Positions 28,298 through 36,600 of a DNA stretch of 64,000 nt are shown piece after piece. The notes under the pieces were generated by a model. That model ran no database searches, had not been told where the DNA came from, and saw nothing but the letters and a program-made list of their open reading frames with translations. The stretch is from Sulfurospirillum diekertiae (GTDB lineage Bacteria; Campylobacterota; Campylobacteria; Campylobacterales; Sulfurospirillaceae). The stretch is from assembly GCF_002309535.1 (NCBI RefSeq), contig NZ_CP023275.1, forward strand, positions 248,001 to 312,000, given 5' to 3'. Position 1 is the stretch's first letter. Each line of letters opens with the position of its first letter. A program made the position numbers and the translations under genes.

Positions 28298-29241
28298 CGA
28301 ATGAGTACCTCACGTTTTTCGGAGTTTTGAATCGCAGGCTCTAGCGTTTTTACATGTAAAGGTGTTGTATAGGGTGTCAGAGAAGCACGAAGGAGCAAAG
28401 ACTCCTTCAGTAAAGCTTCCCCAAACCAGATACCAATATAGCCAACCTGTTTGGCTTCGATGTCAAAGAGGGGTGTAAAGCCAAAGAGTACACCATTTTG
28501 TCTTGCAAAGCCTTTCTCTAAAGTTGAGGTAGAGATGATGGTACTTAAGGCATTGATGCATCCGCTAGGGCAGCTATTGCTCACAATGACATAGTTATCA
28601 ATTTGATCCAGTTCTTTCATCCATTCACCAACTTCTAAAAGTTCTTTATCCATCAAAACAACGAAATTAATCTTTTTTGCATTGAGCTTTTGGGCAACTT
28701 CATCAAAACTAATGATAATCTCTAATGAACCTATAAACGTCTCTTTCGCATAAATAGGGCACAGTGCTTTAATGTTCAAACGTTTACCAAGTTCAATGGC
28801 AACGAGAGGCATTTTGGTTTGTTGAAGTAGTGCTATCCCTTTGCGAAACGTTGAAAGGTCATCTCCATAATCATCAAAATCCCAACTTCGCACATAGGCT
28901 TTTGCATCTTTAGTATGAAGTTGTACTTCAAGATTTTCAATTTGGAGATACTGTTTTATTTTAGCAATTTCGCTCTGTAATGTTTCAAAAAGTAACGCCC
29001 TGTCGTTGCTGAGGTAACCCTCTTTAAGTGTTTCATTTTGAGAGAGCATCAGTGCTATACTTAAAGCAAGTTGTTTTTCATTTGAAATGAGCTCTTGAGT
29101 GAGTCCTAGAACACTCTCCACACTGTTTTTAGCATCTTCGATATAGAGGTTATGGTTAGCGCGATAGATCAAAAAGCCAAGGCTGAGTACTAACGCGAAA
29201 AAGAGTCCAAAAAAGAGTGCAAAGATGCGAAAATTTTTGAT
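28294..29241 (-). CDS. Membrane-anchored Cache-type sensor protein, module 1 (probable ATC start)
   Basis: The first standard codon is TTG at 29172, which would remove the anchor helix. The frame extends 23 codons upstream through Lys-Asn-Phe-Arg-Ile-Phe-Ala-Leu-Phe-Phe-Gly and a hydrophobic helix, to ATC at 29241, six bases after AAAGGA (29248-29253). The mature part is a Cache-like domain with Leu-His-Thr-Lys-Asp, Arg-Ser-Trp-Asp and Asp-Asp-Leu-Ser-Thr-Phe-Arg (dCache_3-like, by recall). It lacks a kinase or output domain. A distinctive Ser-Cys-Pro-Ser-Gly-Cys pair lies at 28558-28572. It heads a sensor-regulator-kinase operon divergent from tsdA. A palindrome lies at 28350. Confidence 0.8.
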   Translation of the reverse strand: MKNFRIFALFFGLFFALVLSLGFLIYRANHNLYIEDAKNSVESVLGLTQELISNEKQLALSIALMLSQNETLKEGYLSNDRALLFETLQSEIAKIKQYLQIENLEVQLHTKDAKAYVRSWDFDDYGDDLSTFRKGIALLQQTKMPLVAIELGKRLNIKALCPIYAKETFIGSLEIIISFDEVAQKLNAKKINFVVLMDKELLEVGEWMKELDQIDNYVIVSNSCPSGCINALSTIISTSTLEKGFARQNGVLFGFTPLFDIEAKQVGYIGIWFGEALLKESLLLRASLTPYTTPLHVKTLEPAIQNSEKREVLIR

Positions 29242-29298
29242 GACAGATCCTTTTTAATAGAAACCATTGCCAAATTATACCTTAAAAGTACAATGGAG

Positions 29299-29336
29299 AA
29301 ATTGACGATAAATTGACATGAGAAGCGTATGATAAT
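29299..29336 (+). promoter_or_regulatory. tsdA promoter with 11-bp-spaced direct repeat
   Basis: AAATTGAC occurs at 29299-29306 and again at 29310-29317, exactly 11 bp apart, the usual phasing for tandem OmpR-family dimers. GATAAT at 29331-29336 starts 21 bp after the second repeat and fits a -10 element. The ATG of tsdA is 55 bp after the second repeat start. The same geometry occurs before psrA at 32540. The site lies in the divergent gap, so it could also control the sensor-regulator-kinase operon. Confidence 0.65.
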
Positions 29337-29364
29337 CCCATGAATTATTCTAAAGGAGGCTTTT

Positions 29365-30369
29365 ATGAAGGTAGATTTGATGCTAAAATTGGCATTGGTC
29401 GCATCCTGTGCAAGCGGGCTTTTTGCATTTGATGTCGGTGAACTTGCGAAACGAGGTGACCAAGGTTTTAAGCCAGTGGTGGTCAAGGATTGGCAAGCGC
29501 CTGATGAAAAAACGATTCCCAACAATCAATTTGGCAATGATGTGCGCTATGGTAAAGCATTAGTGCAAGAGACCTATAAGTACATAGGTCCTGAAGTTGC
29601 CGATAAAAAAATGCGATATGCTGGTAATAACCTTGCGTGTAATAGCTGTCACTTGGATGCAGGAACTAAAAAATACTCTGCAGGATTTATGGGTGTATTT
29701 GCTTCCTTTCCTCAATACAGTGCACGCGAAAATGCTGTCGGTACGATCGAAGAGCGCATCAACGGCTGTATGCAACGCAGTATGAATGGTAAACCATTGC
29801 CTGAAAGCTCTAAAGAAATGAAAGCAATAGTAACCTATATGTATTGGCTTGGGCAAGGTATTCCTGTAGGTGCGAAAGTGGAAGGAAGCTCTTTAACCAA
29901 AGTCGATCGTAAAATGATTATGAGTCGTGCAGCCGATCCAATTGCGGGTGAAAAAGTGTACAAAGAGATGTGTGCATCCTGTCATGGGGACAATGGACAA
30001 GGTGTTAAACGTGAAGGCAAAGCGATGGGCTATGAGTTTCCACCACTGTGGGGCAAAGATACCTACAACACGGGTGCTGGTATGTTTAGACTGATTAAAG
30101 CAGCGGACTGGATTGTGGCAAATATGCCTTTAGGTGCAACCAGCGATGCTAAAATTTTGAGCGACGCTCAAGCCTATGATGTCGCAGCGTATATCAACAA
30201 TTACGACAAAGAACGCCCAATCAAAGCCAATAAAGACAAAGACTTCCCTGATCTTAAAGTCAAAGCCGCCGATAGCGATATTGGACCTTATGATGATAAC
30301 AAAACACGACTTCAACATAAAGTGGGCCCTTATCAAGGCATTATTATCCCTGCTAAAAAAGCAGAGTAA
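29365..30369 (+). CDS. tsdA: TsdA-like dihaem cytochrome c (thiosulfate dehydrogenase / tetrathionate reductase)
   Basis: The 334-residue exported cytochrome has a signal peptide (residues 1-21) and two haem c sites, Cys92-Cys95-His96 and Cys203-Cys206-His207. The segment Asn-Gly-Cys-Met-Gln-Arg-Ser-Met-Asn-Gly places Cys135 where TsdA enzymes have the unusual axial Cys ligand of the catalytic haem. TsdA interconverts thiosulfate and tetrathionate in the periplasm; direction differs between species and cannot be decided here. A strong AAAGGAGG precedes the ATG. It is divergent from a three-gene signalling operon and shares a promoter layout with psrA. Confidence 0.85.
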   Translation: MKVDLMLKLALVASCASGLFAFDVGELAKRGDQGFKPVVVKDWQAPDEKTIPNNQFGNDVRYGKALVQETYKYIGPEVADKKMRYAGNNLACNSCHLDAGTKKYSAGFMGVFASFPQYSARENAVGTIEERINGCMQRSMNGKPLPESSKEMKAIVTYMYWLGQGIPVGAKVEGSSLTKVDRKMIMSRAADPIAGEKVYKEMCASCHGDNGQGVKREGKAMGYEFPPLWGKDTYNTGAGMFRLIKAADWIVANMPLGATSDAKILSDAQAYDVAAYINNYDKERPIKANKDKDFPDLKVKAADSDIGPYDDNKTRLQHKVGPYQGIIIPAKKAE

Positions 30370-30376
30370 GTACCCT

Positions 30377-30398
30377 GTGGCAAACTTCGGTTTGCCAC
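30377..30398 (+). terminator. Stem-loop after tsdA
   Basis: A perfect 9-bp stem (GTGGCAAAC / GTTTGCCAC) closed by a TTCG tetraloop begins seven bases after the tsdA stop. No long T run follows, so it may stabilise the transcript rather than terminate alone. Confidence 0.6.
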
Positions 30399-30436
30399 TA
30401 CTTCATTAAAGATTCTCTCAAAAGCACCTCACCCTT

Positions 30437-30446
30437 TTACATGTAA
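30437..30446. repeat. Intergenic TTACATGTAA palindrome
   Basis: One of the few non-coding copies. It lies between the tsdA stem-loop and the YgbA-like gene, about 60 bases before that gene's start. Confidence 0.85.
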
Positions 30447-30504
30447 TGATTTTTTGTTTATACTATTACTTTATAATAAACCTATTCCATTTAAAAGAGA
30501 TCAC

Positions 30505-30852
30505 ATGACTAAAGAAAAACTGATTTCCGATACGAAAACCTTGCATCGCTTTATTCAGCTGCATTGCGATAAAAAGCATCAAGATGTTTCTAAAAAAAAA
30601 GGAGTCTTAGAAGTAAGTTTTAAAGAAGAGTCTTTATGTGAATTGCCATACCATATCTGTGAAGAGTGTGAAACATTGTTTGTTTATGGCTATGGAAAGC
30701 TTAAAAATTGTCCACATGAGCATAAACCAAGCTGTCGTAAGTGTCCTGATCCGTGTTATGAAAAACCGATGTGGAAAAAGATGGCACAAGTGATGAGTTA
30801 CAGTGGTATGCAATTAGGTCTTACAAAACTGCGTAAACTTTTTTCCAAATAA
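30505..30852 (+). CDS. YgbA-like protein (nitrous oxide-stimulated promoter family)
   Basis: The 115-residue protein is Cys- and Lys-rich, with Cys-Glu-Glu-Cys, Asn-Cys-Pro-His, Ser-Cys-Arg-Lys-Cys-Pro-Asp-Pro-Cys-Tyr and a C-terminal Met-Ala-Gln-Val-Met-Ser-Tyr-Ser-Gly pattern. These match the YgbA/YHS-like family whose E. coli member is induced by nitric oxide. I use ATG 30505 rather than the TTG at 30454, because it follows AAAAGAGA. The cysteines suggest a metal or Fe-S centre, which is inference. The stop shares one base with the next ATG, so it is coupled to the radical SAM fusion gene. Confidence 0.75.
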   Translation: MTKEKLISDTKTLHRFIQLHCDKKHQDVSKKKGVLEVSFKEESLCELPYHICEECETLFVYGYGKLKNCPHEHKPSCRKCPDPCYEKPMWKKMAQVMSYSGMQLGLTKLRKLFSK

Positions 30853-32522
30853 TGCTGCCGTATCTTAGCCATAAAGCGCACATGCAACGCGTGTATGGCG
30901 AAGCGCTTTTTAGTATCCCTGTCAATGTGGAGTTTGGCTGTCCTAACCGCGAACGCGATGGTAGTGGTGGCTGTTCCTTTTGTCCCGAACACGGTGCTCG
31001 CGCAGCTCAAATTGCGGATGCAAAGAGCGTGGAGGAGCAGATACAAAAAGCGCTCTCCTTTGCCAAAAGACGCTACAACGCTAAAGCGTTTGCACTTTAC
31101 ATTCAAGCCTATACCGGAACATTTGCTTCCCTTATCAAACAAAAAGAGACATATGAAAAACTGCTTGCTTTTTATCCCTTTCGCGCGTTACATGTAGGTA
31201 CCAGACCTGATTGTTTGAGCGAATCGACACTGAGCTACTTAGCAGAACTGAATCAAAAAATTGATGTCGTAGTGGAATTGGGCGTGCAAACTTTACACGA
31301 TGCGAGTTTAAAACGCATCAACCGAGGGCATGATGCCGCTTGTTCACTCGAAGCCATCAAACGGTTACATGTAAAAGGGTTGAAAGTCTATGCGCACCTT
31401 ATTATCGGCTTGCCATATGAAACACCACAGATGTGGAAAGAGAGCGTGCAAGGATTGGTGAATGCAGGCATTGATGGCATTAAATTTCACAATCTGCACA
31501 TCATTCAAAACACTGACTTGGCACGTGAGTTTTCGCACACTCCTTTTCCTCTTTTAAGTGAATACGAATACGCCGAAGCGCTGATTGAGCTGTTGCGTTA
31601 TGTGCCCTCGCACATTCCTATTTTACGCCTTGCCACCGACACGCCTGAGCGTGAGCTGATCGCTCCCAAATGGCATATGGCCAAAGGGCAATTTGGTGAG
31701 TATGTGGCACAAACAATGCGTTACCGTGGCATCAAACAGGGCAACTTAGTTGAAAAAGAGCTCGAAGAAAGTGATGAAATACCACAGAAAATAAATTTAG
31801 AAGATGGAAGTACGACTTTATGGAATGAAATCTACCATGACTATTACCATCCTAAAGCAGGAGCAATCCGTCAAGCCCAAGAGCTCTTTCTGGCACACTC
31901 TAACCTTAAAGAACGTCTTGAAAAAAGTGATGTCAAACTTTTGGAGATCGGTTTTGGCATGGGGTACAACACCTTTTCTGCTGTGCAGTTAGCACAAACA
32001 GTGGCTCAAAACCGTTTACATGTAAAAGCCATCGACCAAGATCGTATGCTCTTACAAAAGGCTTCGGTTGTCATTTCGGATACTTTACATGTAAAGATGT
32101 TGGATGCTCTTTTTACATGTAAATGTTACGATGATGATTTTGCCAAAGTTGAGTTTCTAAATGCCGAAGCACGCTATGTATTGCGTCTTTTAGACGAGCA
32201 ATTCGATGTCATCTTCCTCGATCCCTTTATCGAGAGCAATAACGCTTCGCTTGTCACCTTAGAATTTTTCCAACACCTGCGCAACCTTCTCAAACCGGAT
32301 GGCGTTTTAGTCGCCTCAACCGCTTTACAGGTAAGCCAAGTGGGGCTTAACCTTGCTGGCTTTGATGTGATGGTCATCAAAGATGCCACGAGCGACATTC
32401 AAGGTGTTGTCGCCACACTTTCATCGTCACACATTTTACATGTAAAAGAGCCCTACCGTGATATCTACGGCATATATAACGATAAGCAAATCGAAACACT
32501 GCATCAAAAATCGTCTAACTAA
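30852..32522 (+). CDS. Radical SAM (YhcC/YtqA, TIGR01212-type) fused to an MnmC-type methyltransferase
   Basis: The 556-residue protein has two parts. Residues 1-~300 are a TIGR01212-type radical SAM domain with cluster cysteines C30, C41 and C44 (CX10CX2C) and the Val-Glu-Leu-Gly-Val-Gln-Thr motif. Residues ~310-556 are a Rossmann methyltransferase with Glu-Ile-Tyr-His (near 325), Leu-Leu-Glu-Ile-Gly-Phe-Gly-Met-Gly-Tyr-Asn, and Phe-Leu-Asp-Pro-Phe, resembling the methyltransferase half of MnmC (DUF752). In Bacillus, YtqA (MnmL) and YtqB (MnmM) complete mnm5U34 in tRNA from cmnm5U; this fusion could do both steps, as an inference. It carries five exact palindromes and one near copy, the densest cluster in the window. 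Confidence 0.8.
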   Translation: MLPYLSHKAHMQRVYGEALFSIPVNVEFGCPNRERDGSGGCSFCPEHGARAAQIADAKSVEEQIQKALSFAKRRYNAKAFALYIQAYTGTFASLIKQKETYEKLLAFYPFRALHVGTRPDCLSESTLSYLAELNQKIDVVVELGVQTLHDASLKRINRGHDAACSLEAIKRLHVKGLKVYAHLIIGLPYETPQMWKESVQGLVNAGIDGIKFHNLHIIQNTDLAREFSHTPFPLLSEYEYAEALIELLRYVPSHIPILRLATDTPERELIAPKWHMAKGQFGEYVAQTMRYRGIKQGNLVEKELEESDEIPQKINLEDGSTTLWNEIYHDYYHPKAGAIRQAQELFLAHSNLKERLEKSDVKLLEIGFGMGYNTFSAVQLAQTVAQNRLHVKAIDQDRMLLQKASVVISDTLHVKMLDALFTCKCYDDDFAKVEFLNAEARYVLRLLDEQFDVIFLDPFIESNNASLVTLEFFQHLRNLLKPDGVLVASTALQVSQVGLNLAGFDVMVIKDATSDIQGVVATLSSSHILHVKEPYRDIYGIYNDKQIETLHQKSSN

Positions 32523-32539
32523 ATCCAAAATAAACTTCA

Positions 32540-32577
32540 TAATTTACATAAAATTTACATAGGAGGACTAAGATAGT
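32540..32577 (+). promoter_or_regulatory. psrA promoter with 11-bp-spaced direct repeat
   Basis: AATTTACATA occurs at 32541-32550 and again at 32552-32561, an 11-bp period. GATAGT at 32572-32577 begins 21 bp after the second repeat unit start (32551), matching the tsdA promoter. The psrA ATG is 57 bp after that point. The shared half-site is AATTKACAT. The repeats would cover the -35 position, the usual place for an OmpR-family activator. Confidence 0.65.
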
Positions 32578-32607
32578 CATACTTAAATCTTAGATAAAGG
32601 ATAAAAG

Positions 32608-34899
32608 ATGACTCAAATGCTTAGCCGAAGAGGATTTTTAAAACTCTCTTCTACCGCTGCTGCAGTTGCTAGTCTCTCAAGCATCCCAGGAACACTGGGT
32701 GCAATGGAAGAGAGTCAAAAGCACTACAAAGGCAATGCCAAATTTACACCCAGTATTTGTGAGATGTGTACAAGTTCGTGTACCATTGAAGCACGCGTGG
32801 AAGATGGTAAAGGTGTATTTATTCGTGGCAATCCAGCTGATAAAGGAAGAGGCGGAAAAGTCTGTGCTCGTGGTGGTTCAGGGTTCAATCAACTTTACGA
32901 TCCACAACGATTAGTCCATCCTATTATGCGTGTGGGTGAGCGTGGTGAAGGAAAGTGGAAAGTGGTCAGTTGGGACGAAGCTTACACTTTTATAGCCAAA
33001 AAATTGGATGAAATCAAACAAAAACATGGTGCACATACCGTAGCGTTTACGGCACGTAGTGGCTGGAATAAAACATGGTTCCATAATTTAGCACAAGCGT
33101 ACGGTTCTCCAAATCTTTTCGGACATGAAGCAACCTGTCCATTGGCGTACGATTTGGCGATGGATGATATTTTTGAAAACGGTGTTAGCCGTGATTTTGC
33201 CAAAGCAAAATACATCATTAACCCAAGCCATAACGTCTTTGAAGGTATTGTTATCTCCTATGCACGTCAATATATGGAAGCGTTGGAACACGGTGCAAAA
33301 GTGATTTCACTCGATCCAAGACTTTCAACGATGGCTGCAAAAGCGAGCGAATGGCATCCGATTAGACCAGGCCATGACCTTCCGTTTGTCCTTGCTTTCA
33401 TTCATACGCTCATTAACGAAAACCTTTACAATAAAAAATTCGTTGAGAAATACTGTGAAGGGTTTGATGAACTCAAAGCGTCTGTAGCTGAGTATACCCC
33501 TGAGAAAATGGCGTTGGAGTGTGATATATCTGCTGATACGATCAAACGCATGGCACGCGAATTTGCCAAAGCAGCACCCAAAGCGATTTTTGATTTCTGT
33601 CACAGAGTCACCTTGACACCTCAAGAGTTAGAACTTCGTCGTGCGATTATGATGTGTAACGTTTTAGTCGGTGCCGTAGAGCAAGAGGGTGGTTACTATC
33701 TGAACAAAGGTGCTGGTTTTTACAATAAATTTTTAGGCGAAGGCGATGCTAAAGCGCCGGTACTTAAAAAGCCAAAAATTCCTGCCTATCCAAAAGTAGA
33801 ATTTCCAAGAATTGATCGTATTGGTGAAAAAGACAGTGAATTTTTCTTGGCCAAAAAAGGCAATGGCATCGTTACATTGATTCCTAAAGCGACGTTAGAA
33901 GATCTTCCAGGAGTTCCTTATCGACTTCATGGCTGGTTTATCGCACGTAACAATCCTGTTATGACACAAAGCAATACCGAAACAGTCATTAAAGCTATTA
34001 AAGCGATGGATTTGGTTGTGGTTATGGATATTCAAGTCTCTGATACAGCTTGGTATGCTGACATCGTCCTTCCTGATACTACTTACTTAGAGAGAGATGA
34101 AGAGTTCAATGCAGGTGGAGGCAAAAATCCAAGTTATGATGTCGGTCGACAAAAAGTGGTTGAGCCTATCGGCGAATCACGTCCTGGTTGGAGAGTTGCC
34201 AAAGAGTTAGCGGAAAAAATGGGTTTAAGTGCTTATTTCCCTTACAAAGACATTGAAGATTATCGTTTGCAACAAGTGGGTGATAATATCGATCTTTTGG
34301 CAAAACTTAAAGCAACAGGTATGGCAAGTTTTGGTGTGCCTCTTCTGCTTCAAGATAAAAAAAGTGTTGCAGAGTTTGTGAAAAAGTATCCGAGTGCGGC
34401 CAGCAAAGTGAATGAAGAAGGTACGATTGATTTCCCACATAAGATCAAGCTGTTTAGCCCAGAACTCGAAACGGTTTCTAAAAAAGGTGCTTTGAGCTAC
34501 GAGCCTTATAAATACAAAGAAGCCGATGAACTCTATTTTATCAATGGAAAATCAGCGGTTCGTACCAACGGACATAATGGTAACAACCTTTGGCTCAATA
34601 ATCTCTGTGATGATGCAAGCGTATGGATTCACCCTAAAACGGCGGAACGCCTTGGCATCAAAAATGGTGATAAAATCGAAGTCTCTAACAAATATGCGAC
34701 ACAAAAAGGCAAAGCGCTTGTCACCAAAGGCGTACGTGAAGATACCGTATTTGCTTACTTTGGGTTTGGTCACATCAGTAAAGAGCTTAAACGAGCTTAT
34801 GGTAAAGGTGTTAACAGCAATACGCTTTATTCGCCTTTGGTATCGCCAAATTCAGGTATGAACCTGCATGTGGTTGGCGTCAAAGTCAAAAAAGCGTAA
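32608..34899 (+). CDS. psrA: Psr-type molybdopterin oxidoreductase, catalytic subunit (copy 1)
   Basis: The 763-residue protein has a twin-arginine signal (Arg7-Arg8-Gly-Phe-Leu-Lys), so it is exported folded to the periplasm. The [4Fe-4S] cysteines are C51, C54, C58 and C86. The molybdenum ligand is probably the Cys in His-Glu-Ala-Thr-Cys-Pro-Leu (near residue 178). Size and partners (four-cluster PsrB and NrfD-type PsrC) fit polysulfide or thiosulfate reductase rather than the larger TtrA. It reduces sulfur compounds with electrons from menaquinol. It heads the psrABC operon behind a direct-repeat promoter shared with tsdA. The exact substrate cannot be read from the sequence. Confidence 0.9.
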   Translation: MTQMLSRRGFLKLSSTAAAVASLSSIPGTLGAMEESQKHYKGNAKFTPSICEMCTSSCTIEARVEDGKGVFIRGNPADKGRGGKVCARGGSGFNQLYDPQRLVHPIMRVGERGEGKWKVVSWDEAYTFIAKKLDEIKQKHGAHTVAFTARSGWNKTWFHNLAQAYGSPNLFGHEATCPLAYDLAMDDIFENGVSRDFAKAKYIINPSHNVFEGIVISYARQYMEALEHGAKVISLDPRLSTMAAKASEWHPIRPGHDLPFVLAFIHTLINENLYNKKFVEKYCEGFDELKASVAEYTPEKMALECDISADTIKRMAREFAKAAPKAIFDFCHRVTLTPQELELRRAIMMCNVLVGAVEQEGGYYLNKGAGFYNKFLGEGDAKAPVLKKPKIPAYPKVEFPRIDRIGEKDSEFFLAKKGNGIVTLIPKATLEDLPGVPYRLHGWFIARNNPVMTQSNTETVIKAIKAMDLVVVMDIQVSDTAWYADIVLPDTTYLERDEEFNAGGGKNPSYDVGRQKVVEPIGESRPGWRVAKELAEKMGLSAYFPYKDIEDYRLQQVGDNIDLLAKLKATGMASFGVPLLLQDKKSVAEFVKKYPSAASKVNEEGTIDFPHKIKLFSPELETVSKKGALSYEPYKYKEADELYFINGKSAVRTNGHNGNNLWLNNLCDDASVWIHPKTAERLGIKNGDKIEVSNKYATQKGKALVTKGVREDTVFAYFGFGHISKELKRAYGKGVNSNTLYSPLVSPNSGMNLHVVGVKVKKA

Positions 34900-34914
34900 G
34901 GGGAGGAAAGAACA

Positions 34915-35487
34915 ATGGCAAAAAAATATGGAATGATCCACGATAATAATCTTTGTATCGGTTGTCAAGCATGCAGTATCGCGTGCAGGTCTGAAAATGA
35001 AATACCCGAATCCGTGTACCGTTTACAGGTTTGGGTTAAAGAAGAAGAGTATCCAAATGGCACGCTTGGCTATGAGTATCACCGCCAATCCTGTGTTCAA
35101 TGTGAAAATACTCCTTGTGTGGGTGTCTGCCCTACCAAAGCTTCACATATCACGGAAGAGGGCATTGTGTTAGTGGATGTTGATTTGTGTGTAGGTTGTT
35201 TGTACTGTGTTGCAGCATGCCCTTACCAAGCACGTTATGTCCATCCTGTGACCAAAGCACCTGATAAATGTACGTTCTGTCATGATACACGCTTGGCTCG
35301 TGGTGAAGAACCAGCCTGTGTAACTGTATGTCCAACAGACGCGCTTATTTTTGGTGACTTGAACGATCCAAAAAGTAAGATCAACCAAGCGCTATCATCT
35401 CGTGTCACGTACCGTGAAAAAGAAAAATTGGGAACGAACCCAAAAATGTTTATTGTACCTAACCATAAAGGAGGGATCAACTCATGA
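34915..35487 (+). CDS. psrB: Psr iron-sulfur subunit (copy 1)
   Basis: The 190-residue protein has sixteen cysteines in four ferredoxin-like motifs: Cys-Ile-Gly-Cys-Gln-Ala-Cys, Cys-Val-Gln-Cys with a following Cys-Val-Gly-Val-Cys-Pro, Cys-Val-Gly-Cys-Leu-Tyr-Cys, and Cys-Thr-Phe-Cys with a final Cys-Val-Thr-Val-Cys-Pro. It carries electrons between the NrfD anchor and the molybdenum subunit. It has no signal peptide and is expected to travel with PsrA through the Tat system. A GGGGAGG site lies before the ATG; the stop overlaps psrC by four bases. Confidence 0.94.
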   Translation: MAKKYGMIHDNNLCIGCQACSIACRSENEIPESVYRLQVWVKEEEYPNGTLGYEYHRQSCVQCENTPCVGVCPTKASHITEEGIVLVDVDLCVGCLYCVAACPYQARYVHPVTKAPDKCTFCHDTRLARGEEPACVTVCPTDALIFGDLNDPKSKINQALSSRVTYREKEKLGTNPKMFIVPNHKGGINS

Positions 35488-36437
35488 ACCAAATCTGGGG
35501 CTCAATAGAGCAATATAACACAGTCGTATGGCATTGGCCGATTGCGGTCTATCTTTTCCTTGCAGGTCTCTCTGCGGGAGCGATTATTTCAGCGATCGTG
35601 ATTAAATGGATGAAAGGCAATGATGTCTCTCCAAGCGATGGTATTATTAAAGCGGGTTCTATTTTAGCGCCGGTGACCATTGGTGCAGGTTTGCTCCTTT
35701 TGATTACCGATCTTACGCGTCCGCTTCATTTTTGGAAATTGTTAATTCACTATAACTTTGGCTCTGTGATGACACTGGGTGTTTTGGCACTGTTTGCATA
35801 TTTTCCCGTTGTTATTCTCTTTTTCATGGGTGTCTTTAAAAAAGAGCTTTTTGAAACGGGACCACTTCAATTTTTAGCACCGCTTGCTAATCTTGCGTTG
35901 GCATACGCTAAATTGATCGAAAGTGTGACACTCATTTTAGCTGTAGGTGTTGGTGCCTATACCGGTTTCTTGCTTTCAGCAATGAACAGTTATCCCTTGT
36001 TTAATACCCCTGTTTTACCAGCACTTTTCTTGGTATCAGGTGTCTCAGCAGGTATTTCAGCCAATTTGGTTGTTGGACTTCTTTTCTTTAAGAGCAGTAC
36101 CAAAGATGGCAACGTCAGTTACCTTCATGGGTTAGATGTCAAAGTGAGTTTTGTCGAACTTTTCTTCTTATTCATTCTTTTTGTAGGAATGTTTTACCAA
36201 GGAGGATCTGCTGCGCATGTCGCACATGCAGCGCTTAGTACCGGTGGGCTTTCAACACTGCTTTGGTTGGGTGTTATCGGTTTAGGGTTGGTGTTGCCTA
36301 TTGGACTTAATTTTGCATTACCTCATGGGGTGAAACACTCTCATGGTTTTGTTATCTTCAATTCACTGATCGTTCTTATTGGTGTTATGTCACTTCGTTA
36401 CTATATTCTCTACGCAGGTCAAGTCTTCGTAGGATAA
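35484..36437 (+). CDS. psrC: NrfD-type membrane anchor of Psr (copy 1)
   Basis: The 317-residue protein has about eight to nine transmembrane helices. The opening Trp-Gly-Ser-Ile-Glu-Gln-Tyr-Asn-Thr-Val-Val-Trp-His-Trp-Pro-Ile-Ala is typical of PsrC/NrfD quinol-binding subunits, and the length equals the usual PsrC size. It exchanges electrons with menaquinone in the inner membrane. It overlaps psrB by four bases (ATGA) and is followed by a good intrinsic terminator. Confidence 0.94.
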   Translation: MNQIWGSIEQYNTVVWHWPIAVYLFLAGLSAGAIISAIVIKWMKGNDVSPSDGIIKAGSILAPVTIGAGLLLLITDLTRPLHFWKLLIHYNFGSVMTLGVLALFAYFPVVILFFMGVFKKELFETGPLQFLAPLANLALAYAKLIESVTLILAVGVGAYTGFLLSAMNSYPLFNTPVLPALFLVSGVSAGISANLVVGLLFFKSSTKDGNVSYLHGLDVKVSFVELFFLFILFVGMFYQGGSAAHVAHAALSTGGLSTLLWLGVIGLGLVLPIGLNFALPHGVKHSHGFVIFNSLIVLIGVMSLRYYILYAGQVFVG

Positions 36438-36453
36438 ATCTTCGTTACCCAAT

Positions 36454-36486
36454 AACTCCCTCTCAGCGAGGGGGTTTTTCTTTTTA
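36454..36486 (+). terminator. Intrinsic terminator of psrABC copy 1
   Basis: The stem AACTCCCTC / GAGGGGGTT (one G-T pair, loop TCAGC) is followed by a T-rich run. It starts 17 bases after the psrC stop. Confidence 0.85.
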
Positions 36487-36600
36487 AATTAAATATGCAA
36501 AATTTGCATATTATGATAAAATAATCTTTTTATAAAAATTAGTACTATCAGGTAAATATTAGCTTACTTTACTAATAAGATTTAAAAAGAAGGCATTAAT

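Noticed and set aside
32608..34899. Tetrathionate reductase TtrA or thiosulfate reductase PhsA
   Set aside because: TtrA is far larger, and classic PhsC is a short cytochrome b type anchor. The NrfD anchor and the sizes fit the Psr type better, although the substrate remains open.
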